A program made the position numbers and the translations under genes. A stretch of 64,000 nucleotides of DNA from assembly GCA_030156255.1 (NCBI GenBank), contig JASGMV010000007.1, positions 1 through 64,000 on the forward strand, written 5' to 3'. The notes under the pieces were generated by a model. The model had not been told where the DNA came from, did no database searches, and saw nothing but the letters and a program-made list of their open reading frames with translations. Shown here piece after piece: positions 57,315 through 64,000 of this stretch (positions within the stretch are counted from its first letter, which is position 1; every line of letters starts with the position of its first letter). This DNA is from Desulfovibrionales bacterium. GTDB lineage: Bacteria; Desulfobacterota; Desulfovibrionia; Desulfovibrionales; Desulfovibrionaceae.

Positions 57315-58313
57315 CTACTCTTTGGCGTCCTGGGCCGAGACCACCTTGACCTGAAATTCCCGGACCAAGGGCGACGGGTTGAAAAAGACCGCCATGAACG
57401 GCGTATCCATGCCTTTTTTCAAATAGGTGTTGTTGGCCAGAATGCCCACATCCGCGGACAAGGCCGCATCAATGGCCTCGGGCGTCTCCACCTGGAGCTG
57501 GTACATGGACAGCGTGTTGCCGCACTTGACGGATTTGGAGGCCAACACGGCGCCTTTTCCGTCATAAAGATCGGCCTGGACCGTGATCATCTCCTTGGGC
57601 GCGTCGAAATTATTCACGGCCTTGCCTTCGACCACGAAAAGCTGGCCGGCCTTCTCGTTGTCCAGGTAGTATTGCCGGACATTTTTCAGGCCGATGCCTT
57701 TGACCTGATCGCCGGGGGATACGGGAGGCTGGGCTTGCCCCTCCTGGGCGGGCTGCGCCGCCTCCGTCCGGTTGGCGGCGTCGGACAGGCCGACCGCGCC
57801 GAACAGCGCATCCTTGAAATACCAGCCCGCAGCGCCCAGTATACCGAGGATGATCACCAAAACGAGAAGAACGATCAGCGACTTCTTGGACCCGCCCTTT
57901 TTGGGCTTGGAGTCCAAGGAAAGGTCTCCGCCGTCCTCGAAATCTTCGTCCTCGTATTCCTCGTCTTCTTCCTCTTCCTCGTCGTCGGCCAAGTCGTCTT
58001 CGTCGTCGGGGAAGTCGCCGAAGCCTTCTTCCTCTTCTTCGTCTTCCTCGTCTGCGGCGGAAGCGGAGGGTTCGTCGTCAAAACCATCGCCAAAGAGGTC
58101 TTCATCCTCTTCCGCTTCGGCTTGATCGCCGCCGAACTCTTCATCCAGGCCGAAATCCTCCTCTTCCTCCGGTGGCGGAGGAGGTGGAGGCGCCGGCGGC
58201 GACACTTTGAAGATGTTGCCGCATTTGGAGCATTTGACTTTGGCGCCGCCTTTGGGAATGCGGTCGTCAGGCAGGTTAAACTTGGTGGAGCAATTTTCGC
58301 ACTGGACGATCAT
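57315..58313 (-). CDS. Zinc-ribbon/DUF3426 membrane protein with acidic tract
   Basis: The 332-residue protein starts with an MJ0042-type zinc ribbon (CENC ... CSKCG, residues 5-35), a proline run, and then a tract of about 85 residues made almost only of Asp and Glu with some Gly and Phe. One transmembrane helix follows (KKSLIVLLVLVIILGILG, near residue 150), and the C-terminal 150 residues are a DUF3426-type periplasmic domain (FVVEGKAVNNF, LASKSVKCG). The N-terminus would be cytoplasmic. Function is not established for the family. It sits between hpt and radA. Confidence 0.82.
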   Translation of the reverse strand: MIVQCENCSTKFNLPDDRIPKGGAKVKCSKCGNIFKVSPPAPPPPPPPEEEEDFGLDEEFGGDQAEAEEDEDLFGDGFDDEPSASAADEEDEEEEEGFGDFPDDEDDLADDEEEEEDEEYEDEDFEDGGDLSLDSKPKKGGSKKSLIVLLVLVIILGILGAAGWYFKDALFGAVGLSDAANRTEAAQPAQEGQAQPPVSPGDQVKGIGLKNVRQYYLDNEKAGQLFVVEGKAVNNFDAPKEMITVQADLYDGKGAVLASKSVKCGNTLSMYQLQVETPEAIDAALSADVGILANNTYLKKGMDTPFMAVFFNPSPLVREFQVKVVSAQDAKE

Positions 58314-58325
58314 ACGGCGCTCACT

Positions 58326-58865
58326 TTACGCTTGGACGTCCTCTTCGAGCACGAGCTCGTAGAGCGCATCGAGGGAACGGTGCCTTTCGGCGTAATCCAG
58401 TCCATAGCCGACCAGAAACCCTTTTTCCAGGTCGAAGCCTGAAAAGTCAACCTCGAGGTCCACTTCCCGCCGCTCCTGTTTGTTGATCAAAACGCATGTC
58501 TTGAGGGTCTTGGGTCCTCGTTTTTGCAGCACTTCCTGCAGATACTTCAAAGACCGACCGGTATCCGCGATGTCGTCCACCAGCAGCACGTTCAACCCTC
58601 TTACGTCCTGATCCAGGTCCTTGACGAGAATGGGCCGGGTCTTGGGACTTGAGTCATCTTGATAACTCGACAAGCGTAAAAAATCCACCTGCACCGGCAG
58701 ATCCAAACGACGTACCAAATCTGCGAAAAACAGGAACGCGCCCTTCAGCACGCACACGGCCAGCAGCGGTTCTCCGCGGTAGGCCTCGCTCACGCTTTCG
58801 GCCAATTTCCCCACGCGGACCCGCACCGCTTCGGCGTCGACCACTTGTATCAGTTTCTCCGGCAT
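58326..58865 (-). CDS. hpt: Hypoxanthine phosphoribosyltransferase
   Basis: The 179-residue purine-salvage enzyme transfers PRPP ribose-phosphate to hypoxanthine/guanine. The PRPP loop reads VLLVDDIADTGRSL, and VLKGAFLFFADL and VGYGLDYAE are also characteristic. The start at 58865 is chosen because GGGAGG lies seven bases upstream; the ATG at 58871 is too close to that site. It precedes the zinc-ribbon gene by 12 bases and may share one transcript with argA. Confidence 0.94.
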   Translation of the reverse strand: MPEKLIQVVDAEAVRVRVGKLAESVSEAYRGEPLLAVCVLKGAFLFFADLVRRLDLPVQVDFLRLSSYQDDSSPKTRPILVKDLDQDVRGLNVLLVDDIADTGRSLKYLQEVLQKRGPKTLKTCVLINKQERREVDLEVDFSGFDLEKGFLVGYGLDYAERHRSLDALYELVLEEDVQA

Positions 58866-58896
58866 CGACATCCCTCCCAAGCCCCGAAATCGGAAT

Positions 58897-59355
58897 TTAC
58901 AATTCAATGAGCATGGCGGTTTCGTCGCAATCGGGGAATTTGTGGCAGTTCAGGCAATCGGCCCATATTTTTTGGGGCAAAATATCCTTGTTCACCACGG
59001 TGAAACCCATGTCCCTGAAAAAATCGACCACGTATGTCAGCGTGAACACGCGATAGATGCCCAGCGTCACAGCTTCGGAGAGGCAGGACTCCACCAGCTT
59101 GCGGCCGACGCCCAGCCCCCGCTGCTCTGCGCGCACCACCAGGGAGCGCACTTCGGCCAAGTCCTCCCAGCAGATGGACAAGCCGCAGCAGCCGACGAGC
59201 CCGTCCCCCTCTGCGGCCACGGTCATGTCCCGCAGATGCGTGTAGAGGCTGTTGACGGAGCGGGGCAACATATCGCCCCGGGCCGCGCCCTCGTTGATAA
59301 GCGCATGCATCGGCTTCACGTCCTGGATGCGCGCTTTGCGAATGGTTGTGGTCAT
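58897..59355 (-). CDS. argA: Short GNAT N-acetylglutamate synthase-like protein
   Basis: The 152-residue acetyltransferase has the acetyl-CoA motif RGLGVGRKLVE near residue 80. The C-terminal KIWADCLNCHKFPDCDETAM is typical of short, GNAT-only N-acetylglutamate synthases, which lack the amino-acid-kinase domain of E. coli ArgA. It would open arginine synthesis. No other arg gene is nearby. The stop of the TlpA-like gene lies one base before its ATG, so it is the next gene of the same operon. Confidence 0.8.
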   Translation of the reverse strand: MTTTIRKARIQDVKPMHALINEGAARGDMLPRSVNSLYTHLRDMTVAAEGDGLVGCCGLSICWEDLAEVRSLVVRAEQRGLGVGRKLVESCLSEAVTLGIYRVFTLTYVVDFFRDMGFTVVNKDILPQKIWADCLNCHKFPDCDETAMLIEL

Positions 59356-59356
59356 A

Positions 59357-59833
59357 TTAATTGGAAGCGAGCTTGTCCACGGTCAACTTGAGCTGTTCGA
59401 AAGAGGCGTATCCCGTATGCTTGATCATCAGCTCGCCCTTGGGATCGTACATGAGGATCACCGGAATCGACTGGACGCCGTACAGCATCGCCGCGTCGTC
59501 CGACGCCTGGTAGACCTGATAGTTGAGAGGCCGTTTCGCCAGAAAATTTTTGAGCTTGGCCAGGCTTTTGTCCACCGAAGCGCCGATGACCAGCAAATCC
59601 TTGTCGCCGAACTCGGCGCGCAGCTTGGTCAGCTCGGGCAGCTCCTGCTGGCAGGCCGGGCACCACGTGGCCCAGAAATTCACCAAAACCACCTTGCCTT
59701 TGGACTCGGCGATCTTCTGGAGCAAGGCGTCGGCGTCCAGATATTGGACTTCCCCGCCGGCCGGCGCTCCCGAGCACGCGAGCAGCAGGGTTCCAACGAC
59801 AACGCAAAGCGCCGCTTTTTTTATCTTCAGCAT
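59357..59833 (-). CDS. TlpA/ResA-like thioredoxin lipoprotein
   Basis: The 158-residue protein starts with a lipoprotein signal (MLKIKKAALCVVVGTLLLAC, lipobox LLLAC) and carries a thioredoxin fold with the active-site pair in WATWCPACQQELP and a cis-Pro in SIPVIL. This is the TlpA/ResA group of membrane-tethered periplasmic thiol reductants that serve cytochrome c maturation or similar work. The start ATG 59833 follows GGGGAGG; a longer frame exists upstream but has no similarity. It sits between rpiB and argA. Confidence 0.92.
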   Translation of the reverse strand: MLKIKKAALCVVVGTLLLACSGAPAGGEVQYLDADALLQKIAESKGKVVLVNFWATWCPACQQELPELTKLRAEFGDKDLLVIGASVDKSLAKLKNFLAKRPLNYQVYQASDDAAMLYGVQSIPVILMYDPKGELMIKHTGYASFEQLKLTVDKLASN

Positions 59834-59864
59834 CTTGCAGCCTCCCCTTGCAAATGGCGTTCGT

Positions 59865-60314
59865 TCAGCCGCCGGACTCGTCAAACATGCTGATGCGCCG
59901 CAGGTGCCGGTCGCCCTCGAAATTCGTTTCGAGAAAAACGTCCACCAGGGATAACGCCGTTCCCAGGCCAATCACCCGCTGCCCCATGCAGAGCACGTTG
60001 GCGTCGTTGTGGGCTCGGGCCATGCGCGCCATGTATTCGTTGAAGCACACGGCGGCGCGAACGCCTTTGCGGCGGTTGGCGGCCATGGACATGCCGAGGC
60101 CCGTGCCGCAAATCAAAATTCCCAAAACCTCCGGCCCGGCGCCGGCCACGGCCCGAGCGACCTTGTCCGCGAAAACGGGGTAGTCGCAGCTCACGGACTC
60201 GTAGACGCCGACGTCCTCGACCTCCAGGCCGCGATCCGCAAGAACCTGCTTGATCGCCTCCTTGAATTCGAAACCGCCATGGTCCGCGCCGATCACAACT
60301 TTACTGCACGTCAT
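59865..60314 (-). CDS. rpiB: Ribose-5-phosphate isomerase B
   Basis: The 149-residue enzyme interconverts ribose-5-phosphate and ribulose-5-phosphate. The N-terminal IGADHGGFEFK, the catalytic CGTGLGMSMAANR, and the AVCFNEYMARMARAHNDANVL block are typical for RpiB/LacAB. GGGAGGG precedes ATG 60314. It is the first gene after a 257-base gap in the minus-strand series, so a promoter could lie in that gap. It is followed by the TlpA-like lipoprotein. Confidence 0.94.
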   Translation of the reverse strand: MTCSKVVIGADHGGFEFKEAIKQVLADRGLEVEDVGVYESVSCDYPVFADKVARAVAGAGPEVLGILICGTGLGMSMAANRRKGVRAAVCFNEYMARMARAHNDANVLCMGQRVIGLGTALSLVDVFLETNFEGDRHLRRISMFDESGG

Positions 60315-60496
60315 GAAGCCCTCCCGGAGCAATGCAAAAACAGACACTCCCCGCCCGGCCCGGCCGCGCGGGTTTGGGGCGGCGCACCTCTTCGTAGGAA
60401 AAACGGCTCAACCGGATGTCGAAAAATCCGTTTCGGTCTCTTTCTCGACCGGTTGAGAGCCTCTTTCGCTTGAAACGCCTTCTGCATTCCAAGCTT

Positions 60497-60527
60497 GTTT
60501 ATGGAGAAAGCGGTCTTCTCCATAAAC
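60497..60527. repeat. Perfect 12-base inverted repeat upstream of rpiB
   Basis: GTTTATGGAGAA (60497-60508) and TTCTCCATAAAC (60516-60527) are separated by seven bases. There is no T tract. The flanking TCGCTTGAAACGCCTT is weakly similar to the start of repeat family II, so this may be a distant member or an unrelated operator-like palindrome. Confidence 0.5.
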
Positions 60528-60571
60528 GCTCAAAGGCGCGCACCCCGTGCGAACGGCGCAATGAAATTGCT

Positions 60572-60889
60572 TTAAGCCAAACCCCAGCCGCGGGCTTTTT
60601 GCGAACGCTCAAATTCGCGCCGGTCCGCAAAATCAGCGTCCAGGCGTTCGATCTCCTCTTGGAGAAATGCGGCCTGCTTGCGGGCCTGGTCCATTTCCTC
60701 GGCGTTCCCGGACGCCATTTCCAGGCGGCCCAGCAGCTCATGCTCTTCAGCCAGCCGCTTGACGAGTTGGCGGCGCTGCCAAGCGTGCGCCAACCCCTTG
60801 AACAGCCATTTCATTTCAAAAAGCCAAACGCTCCAGGCAAGCTGAAGGCCGCCGACGAGCTCTCTGCTTTCGCAGCCCATGTTCGTCAT
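60572..60889 (-). CDS. Coiled-coil protein of unknown function (105 residues)
   Basis: I do not recognise a family. The N-terminal part is hydrophobic and aromatic (LQLAWSVWLFEMKWLFKGL, residues about 13-32) and may associate with the membrane; the rest (residues about 40-85) is charged with heptad-like spacing (LVKRLAEEHELLGRLE, AAFLQEEIERLDADF), so a coiled coil. The ATG at 60889 has AGGAG six bases upstream. It lies 31 bases after the lipoprotein gene in the same operon. Confidence 0.7.
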   Translation of the reverse strand: MTNMGCESRELVGGLQLAWSVWLFEMKWLFKGLAHAWQRRQLVKRLAEEHELLGRLEMASGNAEEMDQARKQAAFLQEEIERLDADFADRREFERSQKARGWGLA

Positions 60890-60920
60890 CGCCAACTCCT
60901 CTTCTGTGAAGCCGTCCAGG

Positions 60921-61727
60921 TCAGGACCCGCTTTTGAGCGCGCCTTGGGGCGCCTCGCCCTCCAGCCAAATAATTCGCGTGTTTTTGGGCAGTTTCAGTT
61001 CCAAGGCCTGCTCCGGCCAGGGCTCGATTCTATGCTCCAGGGACTTGACGCGCAAGAGCGCGCTCGCCTCGTCCGTTTTCACGGCGATCCTTTCGGCGAA
61101 GCCGTCCTTTTTTTCCGGATATTCGCCGATCTCGATCCGGTACGGGACCGGCGCCCGGCCGGCTGCGGCGACGGGGCGCCCCTTCTTGTCCAGGCTCAGG
61201 CTGGCCAGCGGGCCCGTATCAAAAAAATAGCGCACCCCGGTCAATGTCTCCTCGGCGCGGTCATACTGCGCCGGAGCCATGGCGTCCAGCCGGCCCATGG
61301 CCAGGTCGGCCAGATCCAACAAGGTCAAGGGAAGCGGCAGCCCCAGGGTTTCCTGGCCGGCCAGAAGGTCGCGGCTGGCGTAGGCGACTTCTTCATTCGG
61401 GAAATACGCCAAAAAATAATCCCGCCGCTCAAGCCAAGCCGAGACGAGCGTCCCGAATCCCGCCTGAACGTCCAGCCGCATGGCCTCGCCCTGGACGCCC
61501 CACAGGTTGATCGTGGTGCGGTTCTTGCGCGTTTTACCGAAATAATAGAGCGCCGCCGAAATTCTGACCGGTTCTCCGGGCCGTCCGGCCCCGGTGTGGT
61601 TCCGAAACGCCTCCCACAGCGCGGCCTTGTCGCCGTCGAGCTGCTCGTAAAGGCTGGGCTTCACCACGGAGCAGGCGGACAAAAGTACGCCGGCGCACGC
61701 CGCCAGAACGGCCAAACGCAGCCGCAA
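60921..61727 (-). CDS. Outer-membrane-type lipoprotein (LolB/DUF4292-like)
   Basis: From the TTG at 61727 the 268-residue protein has a clean lipoprotein signal (hydrophobic core LAVLAACAGVLLSAC with Cys about residue 19). The mature part is beta-rich with segments such as TINLWGVQGEAMRLDVQAGFG that resemble the LolB/LppX/DUF4292 folds used to carry lipids. The start is uncertain: no good ATG lies in frame, and the open frame reaches back over the TPR gene end. It directly follows the TPR lipoprotein and the two may act together in the envelope. Confidence 0.68.
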   Translation of the reverse strand: MRLRLAVLAACAGVLLSACSVVKPSLYEQLDGDKAALWEAFRNHTGAGRPGEPVRISAALYYFGKTRKNRTTINLWGVQGEAMRLDVQAGFGTLVSAWLERRDYFLAYFPNEEVAYASRDLLAGQETLGLPLPLTLLDLADLAMGRLDAMAPAQYDRAEETLTGVRYFFDTGPLASLSLDKKGRPVAAAGRAPVPYRIEIGEYPEKKDGFAERIAVKTDEASALLRVKSLEHRIEPWPEQALELKLPKNTRIIWLEGEAPQGALKSGS

Positions 61728-61749
61728 GGCATTGCCGAAAGCGGACAGG

Positions 61750-63585
61750 CTACAATCCCTCCAACTTGGAGCGCACGCGCTCCTCGTGCCTGGTTGCGAG
61801 CTTGAGCGCCTTTTCATAGCCCCGGCGCGCCTGGTCCTTTTTGCCGACGGCCTTGGCGATGTCTCCGTAATGCTCCCATATTTCCGCGTCGTCCGCGGCG
61901 GACACGGCGCGGCGAATTTCCTCCCAGGCCTGCTGCAACTGGCCGAGCTTGTAGTAAACCCAGGCCAGGGAGTCGATGATGTAGCCGTTGCCCGGCTTCT
62001 GCTTCAAGGCGTTTTTGACCAGTACCAGCGCCCGATCCAGGTCCTTGTCCATCACGGCCAGCGTGTAGCCGATGTAGTTCAGGGCGTCGGCGTGGTCCGG
62101 ATCCTGGGCGACGACTCGCTCCATCGCCTGCATGGCTTCCTGGGGCCGGCCCTCCTTGTCCAGAAGCACGCCGAGCTGAAACATGGCCTCAAGGTCTTTG
62201 GGATGGGCGGCCACCACCTCGCGGAGCACGCGTTCAGCCTTGTCCAGCTGGCCTTGCTCTTCGAGGTAGGAGGCCTCCAGCATGCGCAGCTCCTTGTCGC
62301 CGGGGTAGCGCTGCTTGCCCTTTTCGATGAGGGCCAGCGCTTCCTTCGGACGGTCCATATTCAGCAAAAGGTGGGCCCGAAACTGCAGGCTGCGGCGGTA
62401 GTGGATGCTGTCCGGCGCAACCTGCTCGAGAAGCTTGAGGGCCTGCTCCGGCTTTTTTCTGTACTCCAGGGCGATGGCCGCTTCGTAAAACAAGGCCTCC
62501 TCGGGAATCGGCCCCTCTTCGGACAGCGCCTGGAGCACTTTTTCCGCCTGGGCGTAAAATTTCTGGTCCAGAAAGATTCTGGAGGCCTCCAGCAGAAACG
62601 TTTCACCCCGGGGCTGCTCCAGGGCTAAGGCCAGGGCCCGGTCCGGGTTGTTGAGCTTGAGGTATATCTGCACCCGCCGCAGGCGTATCTCCCTCAGCTG
62701 CTCTTCGGACGCGTCCATGCTCATGATGTGCGCGTAGGTCTTCGCCGCTTCCTCGTAGCGCTTGTCCAGCTCCTGGAGGTAGGCCAGCTCGGCCCAGGCT
62801 TCGATGAACTCCGGGTCGATGCGGACCGCTTTCTCCAGAATGCTGATGCCCTCGCGCACCTTGCCCAGCCTCGCGCCGGCCCGAGCCATGAGCAGCAAGA
62901 CTTCCGGGTCGCGCTTGGCCGGCGGTACGGCGGAGAGCACGTCCATGGCCCTGGCGTAATGTCCGTCCTCCTCCAGAATGCGCGCCAGCCGGCGGCGAAC
63001 CGCCAGGTCGTCCGGGACCCTGTGGAGGTACAGCTCCAGCACCAAGGCCGCGTCCCTGGAGCGATTCTGCACCGTGTAGGAGTTGGAGAGGAACAGGGCG
63101 AGCCTGCGGTCTTTGGGAAACGCCTCGATCCCCTCCTGAAGCACTTCGCGGGCCATGCCGATCTGCGGGCTGTTCCAGTACAGGTTGGCCTTTTCCAGGT
63201 AGATGTCCGGCGACGGGTCCAACTTCAGGATGGCGTCCAGGGATTGCGCCGCCTGAGCCTGTTCGTCGATGAGCGCGGACATGCGCTCGGGGTCGTCCAC
63301 CCCCTGCTGGGCCAAATGTTGAAAGGTGTTCAGGTGGTCGAGGTATTTGAGGTAATTGTACGTAACCTGCGCATTCCGATCCATGCTCCACTGGGCGGAC
63401 TCCGAGCCGACTTTCGATTGCGCAGCCGGAGGGCGTCGGCGCCCGAAAGCGATGTCACGCGCTTCATCAAGGGAACAGTTCTGGCGTTTCGAGGCGCAGC
63501 CGAACAGGGATGCGGCCAGCAAAACCAAGCAGCAGGCGAGCGTGAACGCTTGCCTGCGCCGGCGTGACGTCGGAATCTGGGGCAT
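61750..63585 (-). CDS. TPR-repeat lipoprotein
   Basis: The 611-residue protein begins with a lipoprotein signal (basic RRRR, LACCLVLLAASLFGC lipobox Cys near residue 30). The rest consists of tetratricopeptide repeats, well formed in the second half (for example PKEALALIEKGKQRYPGD, LDKAERVLREVVAAHPKD, PQEAMQAMERVVAQDPDH). It is likely anchored to the outer membrane as a scaffold for complex assembly, with the LolB-like lipoprotein as neighbour. GGAG precedes ATG 63585. It is 20 bases downstream of the rpoH stop. Confidence 0.87.
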   Translation of the reverse strand: MPQIPTSRRRRQAFTLACCLVLLAASLFGCASKRQNCSLDEARDIAFGRRRPPAAQSKVGSESAQWSMDRNAQVTYNYLKYLDHLNTFQHLAQQGVDDPERMSALIDEQAQAAQSLDAILKLDPSPDIYLEKANLYWNSPQIGMAREVLQEGIEAFPKDRRLALFLSNSYTVQNRSRDAALVLELYLHRVPDDLAVRRRLARILEEDGHYARAMDVLSAVPPAKRDPEVLLLMARAGARLGKVREGISILEKAVRIDPEFIEAWAELAYLQELDKRYEEAAKTYAHIMSMDASEEQLREIRLRRVQIYLKLNNPDRALALALEQPRGETFLLEASRIFLDQKFYAQAEKVLQALSEEGPIPEEALFYEAAIALEYRKKPEQALKLLEQVAPDSIHYRRSLQFRAHLLLNMDRPKEALALIEKGKQRYPGDKELRMLEASYLEEQGQLDKAERVLREVVAAHPKDLEAMFQLGVLLDKEGRPQEAMQAMERVVAQDPDHADALNYIGYTLAVMDKDLDRALVLVKNALKQKPGNGYIIDSLAWVYYKLGQLQQAWEEIRRAVSAADDAEIWEHYGDIAKAVGKKDQARRGYEKALKLATRHEERVRSKLEGL

Positions 63586-63605
63586 GTCGCACTCCGGGCT
63601 ATGGA

Positions 63606-64000
63606 TCATTTTTCGGGAATCCAATCCCGTGAGAACCCGTCGATTTGTTCGGCGAGGTGCTCGCGTATTTTGGTCAACAGCCTGGCCTCAATCTGGCGGA
63701 CGCGCTCCCGGGTCACGCCGAATCGCTCGCCGATTTCCCGGAGCGTCACCGGGGAATCGGACAGCAGGCGTTCATGCAGGATCATGCGCTCCTTCTCGTT
63801 CAGCTTGGGCTCGATGACCTTGAGGTTGTCAAGCAATATCCTGGCGATCTGGTCGCCCTCCAAGGTTTCCTCGACGCCGGGCGCCAAGGAGGGCAAAAAG
63901 TCCATGCGGGAGGTGTCGGAGTCCTCGCCGACCTTGGCGTCCAGGGACATGTCCCCTGCGGCCAGGCGCTGCTGCATCTCCTCCACTTCGGCTTCGCTCA
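63606..64000 (-). CDS. rpoH: Heat-shock sigma factor RpoH, C-terminal part
   Basis: The window edge cuts this gene; about 131 residues of the C-terminal half are visible. They include the region-3/4 linker (EEMQQRLAAGDMSLDAKVG, typical of sigma-32) and sigma region 4.2 with the HTH TLREIGERFGVTRERVRQIE that reads the -35 element. The start of region 2 and the RpoH box lie outside. It heads the long minus-strand gene series down to radA. Assignment to RpoH rather than RpoD rests on the SLDAKVGEDSD pattern and small C-terminus. Confidence 0.82.
   Translation of the reverse strand, partial: SEAEVEEMQQRLAAGDMSLDAKVGEDSDTSRMDFLPSLAPGVEETLEGDQIARILLDNLKVIEPKLNEKERMILHERLLSDSPVTLREIGERFGVTRERVRQIEARLLTKIREHLAEQIDGFSRDWIPEK

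Noticed and set aside
57772-58125. Serine-rich plus-strand frame opposite the acidic tract
   Set aside because: It is the complement of GAA/GAC codons of the Asp/Glu tract and has no independent support.

Overview
The window is a gene-dense, high-G+C chromosomal segment that I assign to a sulfate-reducing delta-proteobacterium of the order Desulfovibrionales. The reasons are indirect: a B12-dependent class II ribonucleotide reductase, a CobD-CobQ fusion, a split atp operon carrying only AtpZ/AtpI/AtpB/AtpE with rex directly behind it, a short GNAT-type ArgA, a short GSI-alpha-like GlnA, and an outer-membrane/LPS context (heptosyltransferase). The genus cannot be fixed from sequence alone. I saw no rRNA, tRNA, CRISPR array, intact insertion sequence or prophage.

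Layout. 0-7 kb: hemW, a small unknown gene, a UDP-glucuronate decarboxylase-like SDR, then pyrB-pyrC and an HD protein with a worn-out nucleotidyltransferase head. 7-11.5 kb: a 1006-residue helicase-exonuclease fusion (MrfA-MrfB-like) and the overlapping pair hisI-hisG. 11.5-14.7 kb is the loosest stretch: a 53-residue membrane protein, a decayed molybdopterin-oxidoreductase fragment, an HTH protein, a radical SAM protein and copies of one dispersed intergenic repeat. 14.9-21 kb: glnA, an M16 (PreP-like) metalloprotease on the minus strand, a 2-Cys peroxiredoxin and a methyltransferase. 21-28 kb: hisS, aspS, then the tight run def-fmt-DUF116-rsmB. 28-31 kb: a DksA/TraR-type zinc-finger protein, an SGNH hydrolase, about 0.8 kb of mixed non-coding DNA, and a GAF-GGDEF cyclase. 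31-38.5 kb: cobD-cobQ fusion, a membrane-anchored hydrolase, a HEAT-receiver protein beside a CheX-type phosphatase, and a pyrimidine-nucleoside phosphorylase with a structured leader.

38.5-45.5 kb is mostly minus strand: cytidine deaminase and a metallo-hydrolase, rex, atpE-atpB-atpI-atpZ with a Rex-like operator in front, and an NtrC-type regulator with its histidine kinase. 45.5-51.7 kb: pgi overlapping an aminotransferase gene, nrdJ on the plus strand, and an A+T-rich methyltransferase gene that looks imported. 51.8-64 kb is a nearly continuous minus-strand series: rlmN, an AMIN-domain envelope protein, a heptosyltransferase, then radA, a zinc-ribbon/DUF3426 protein, hpt, argA, a TlpA-like lipoprotein, rpiB, a coiled-coil protein, a lipoprotein, a TPR lipoprotein and the 3' end of rpoH.

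Links between genes: pyrB/pyrC (synthesis) are complemented by cdd and the nucleoside phosphorylase (salvage), with hpt on the purine side. The CobD-CobQ fusion makes a cobalamin precursor that NrdJ would use as adenosylcobalamin. Rex could tie ATP synthase expression to NADH/NAD+. The best candidates for follow-up are the helicase-exonuclease fusion, the Rex-ATP synthase arrangement with a sodium-type c subunit, the degenerate nucleotidyltransferase-HD protein, the leader in front of the nucleoside phosphorylase, and two dispersed hairpin repeat families.
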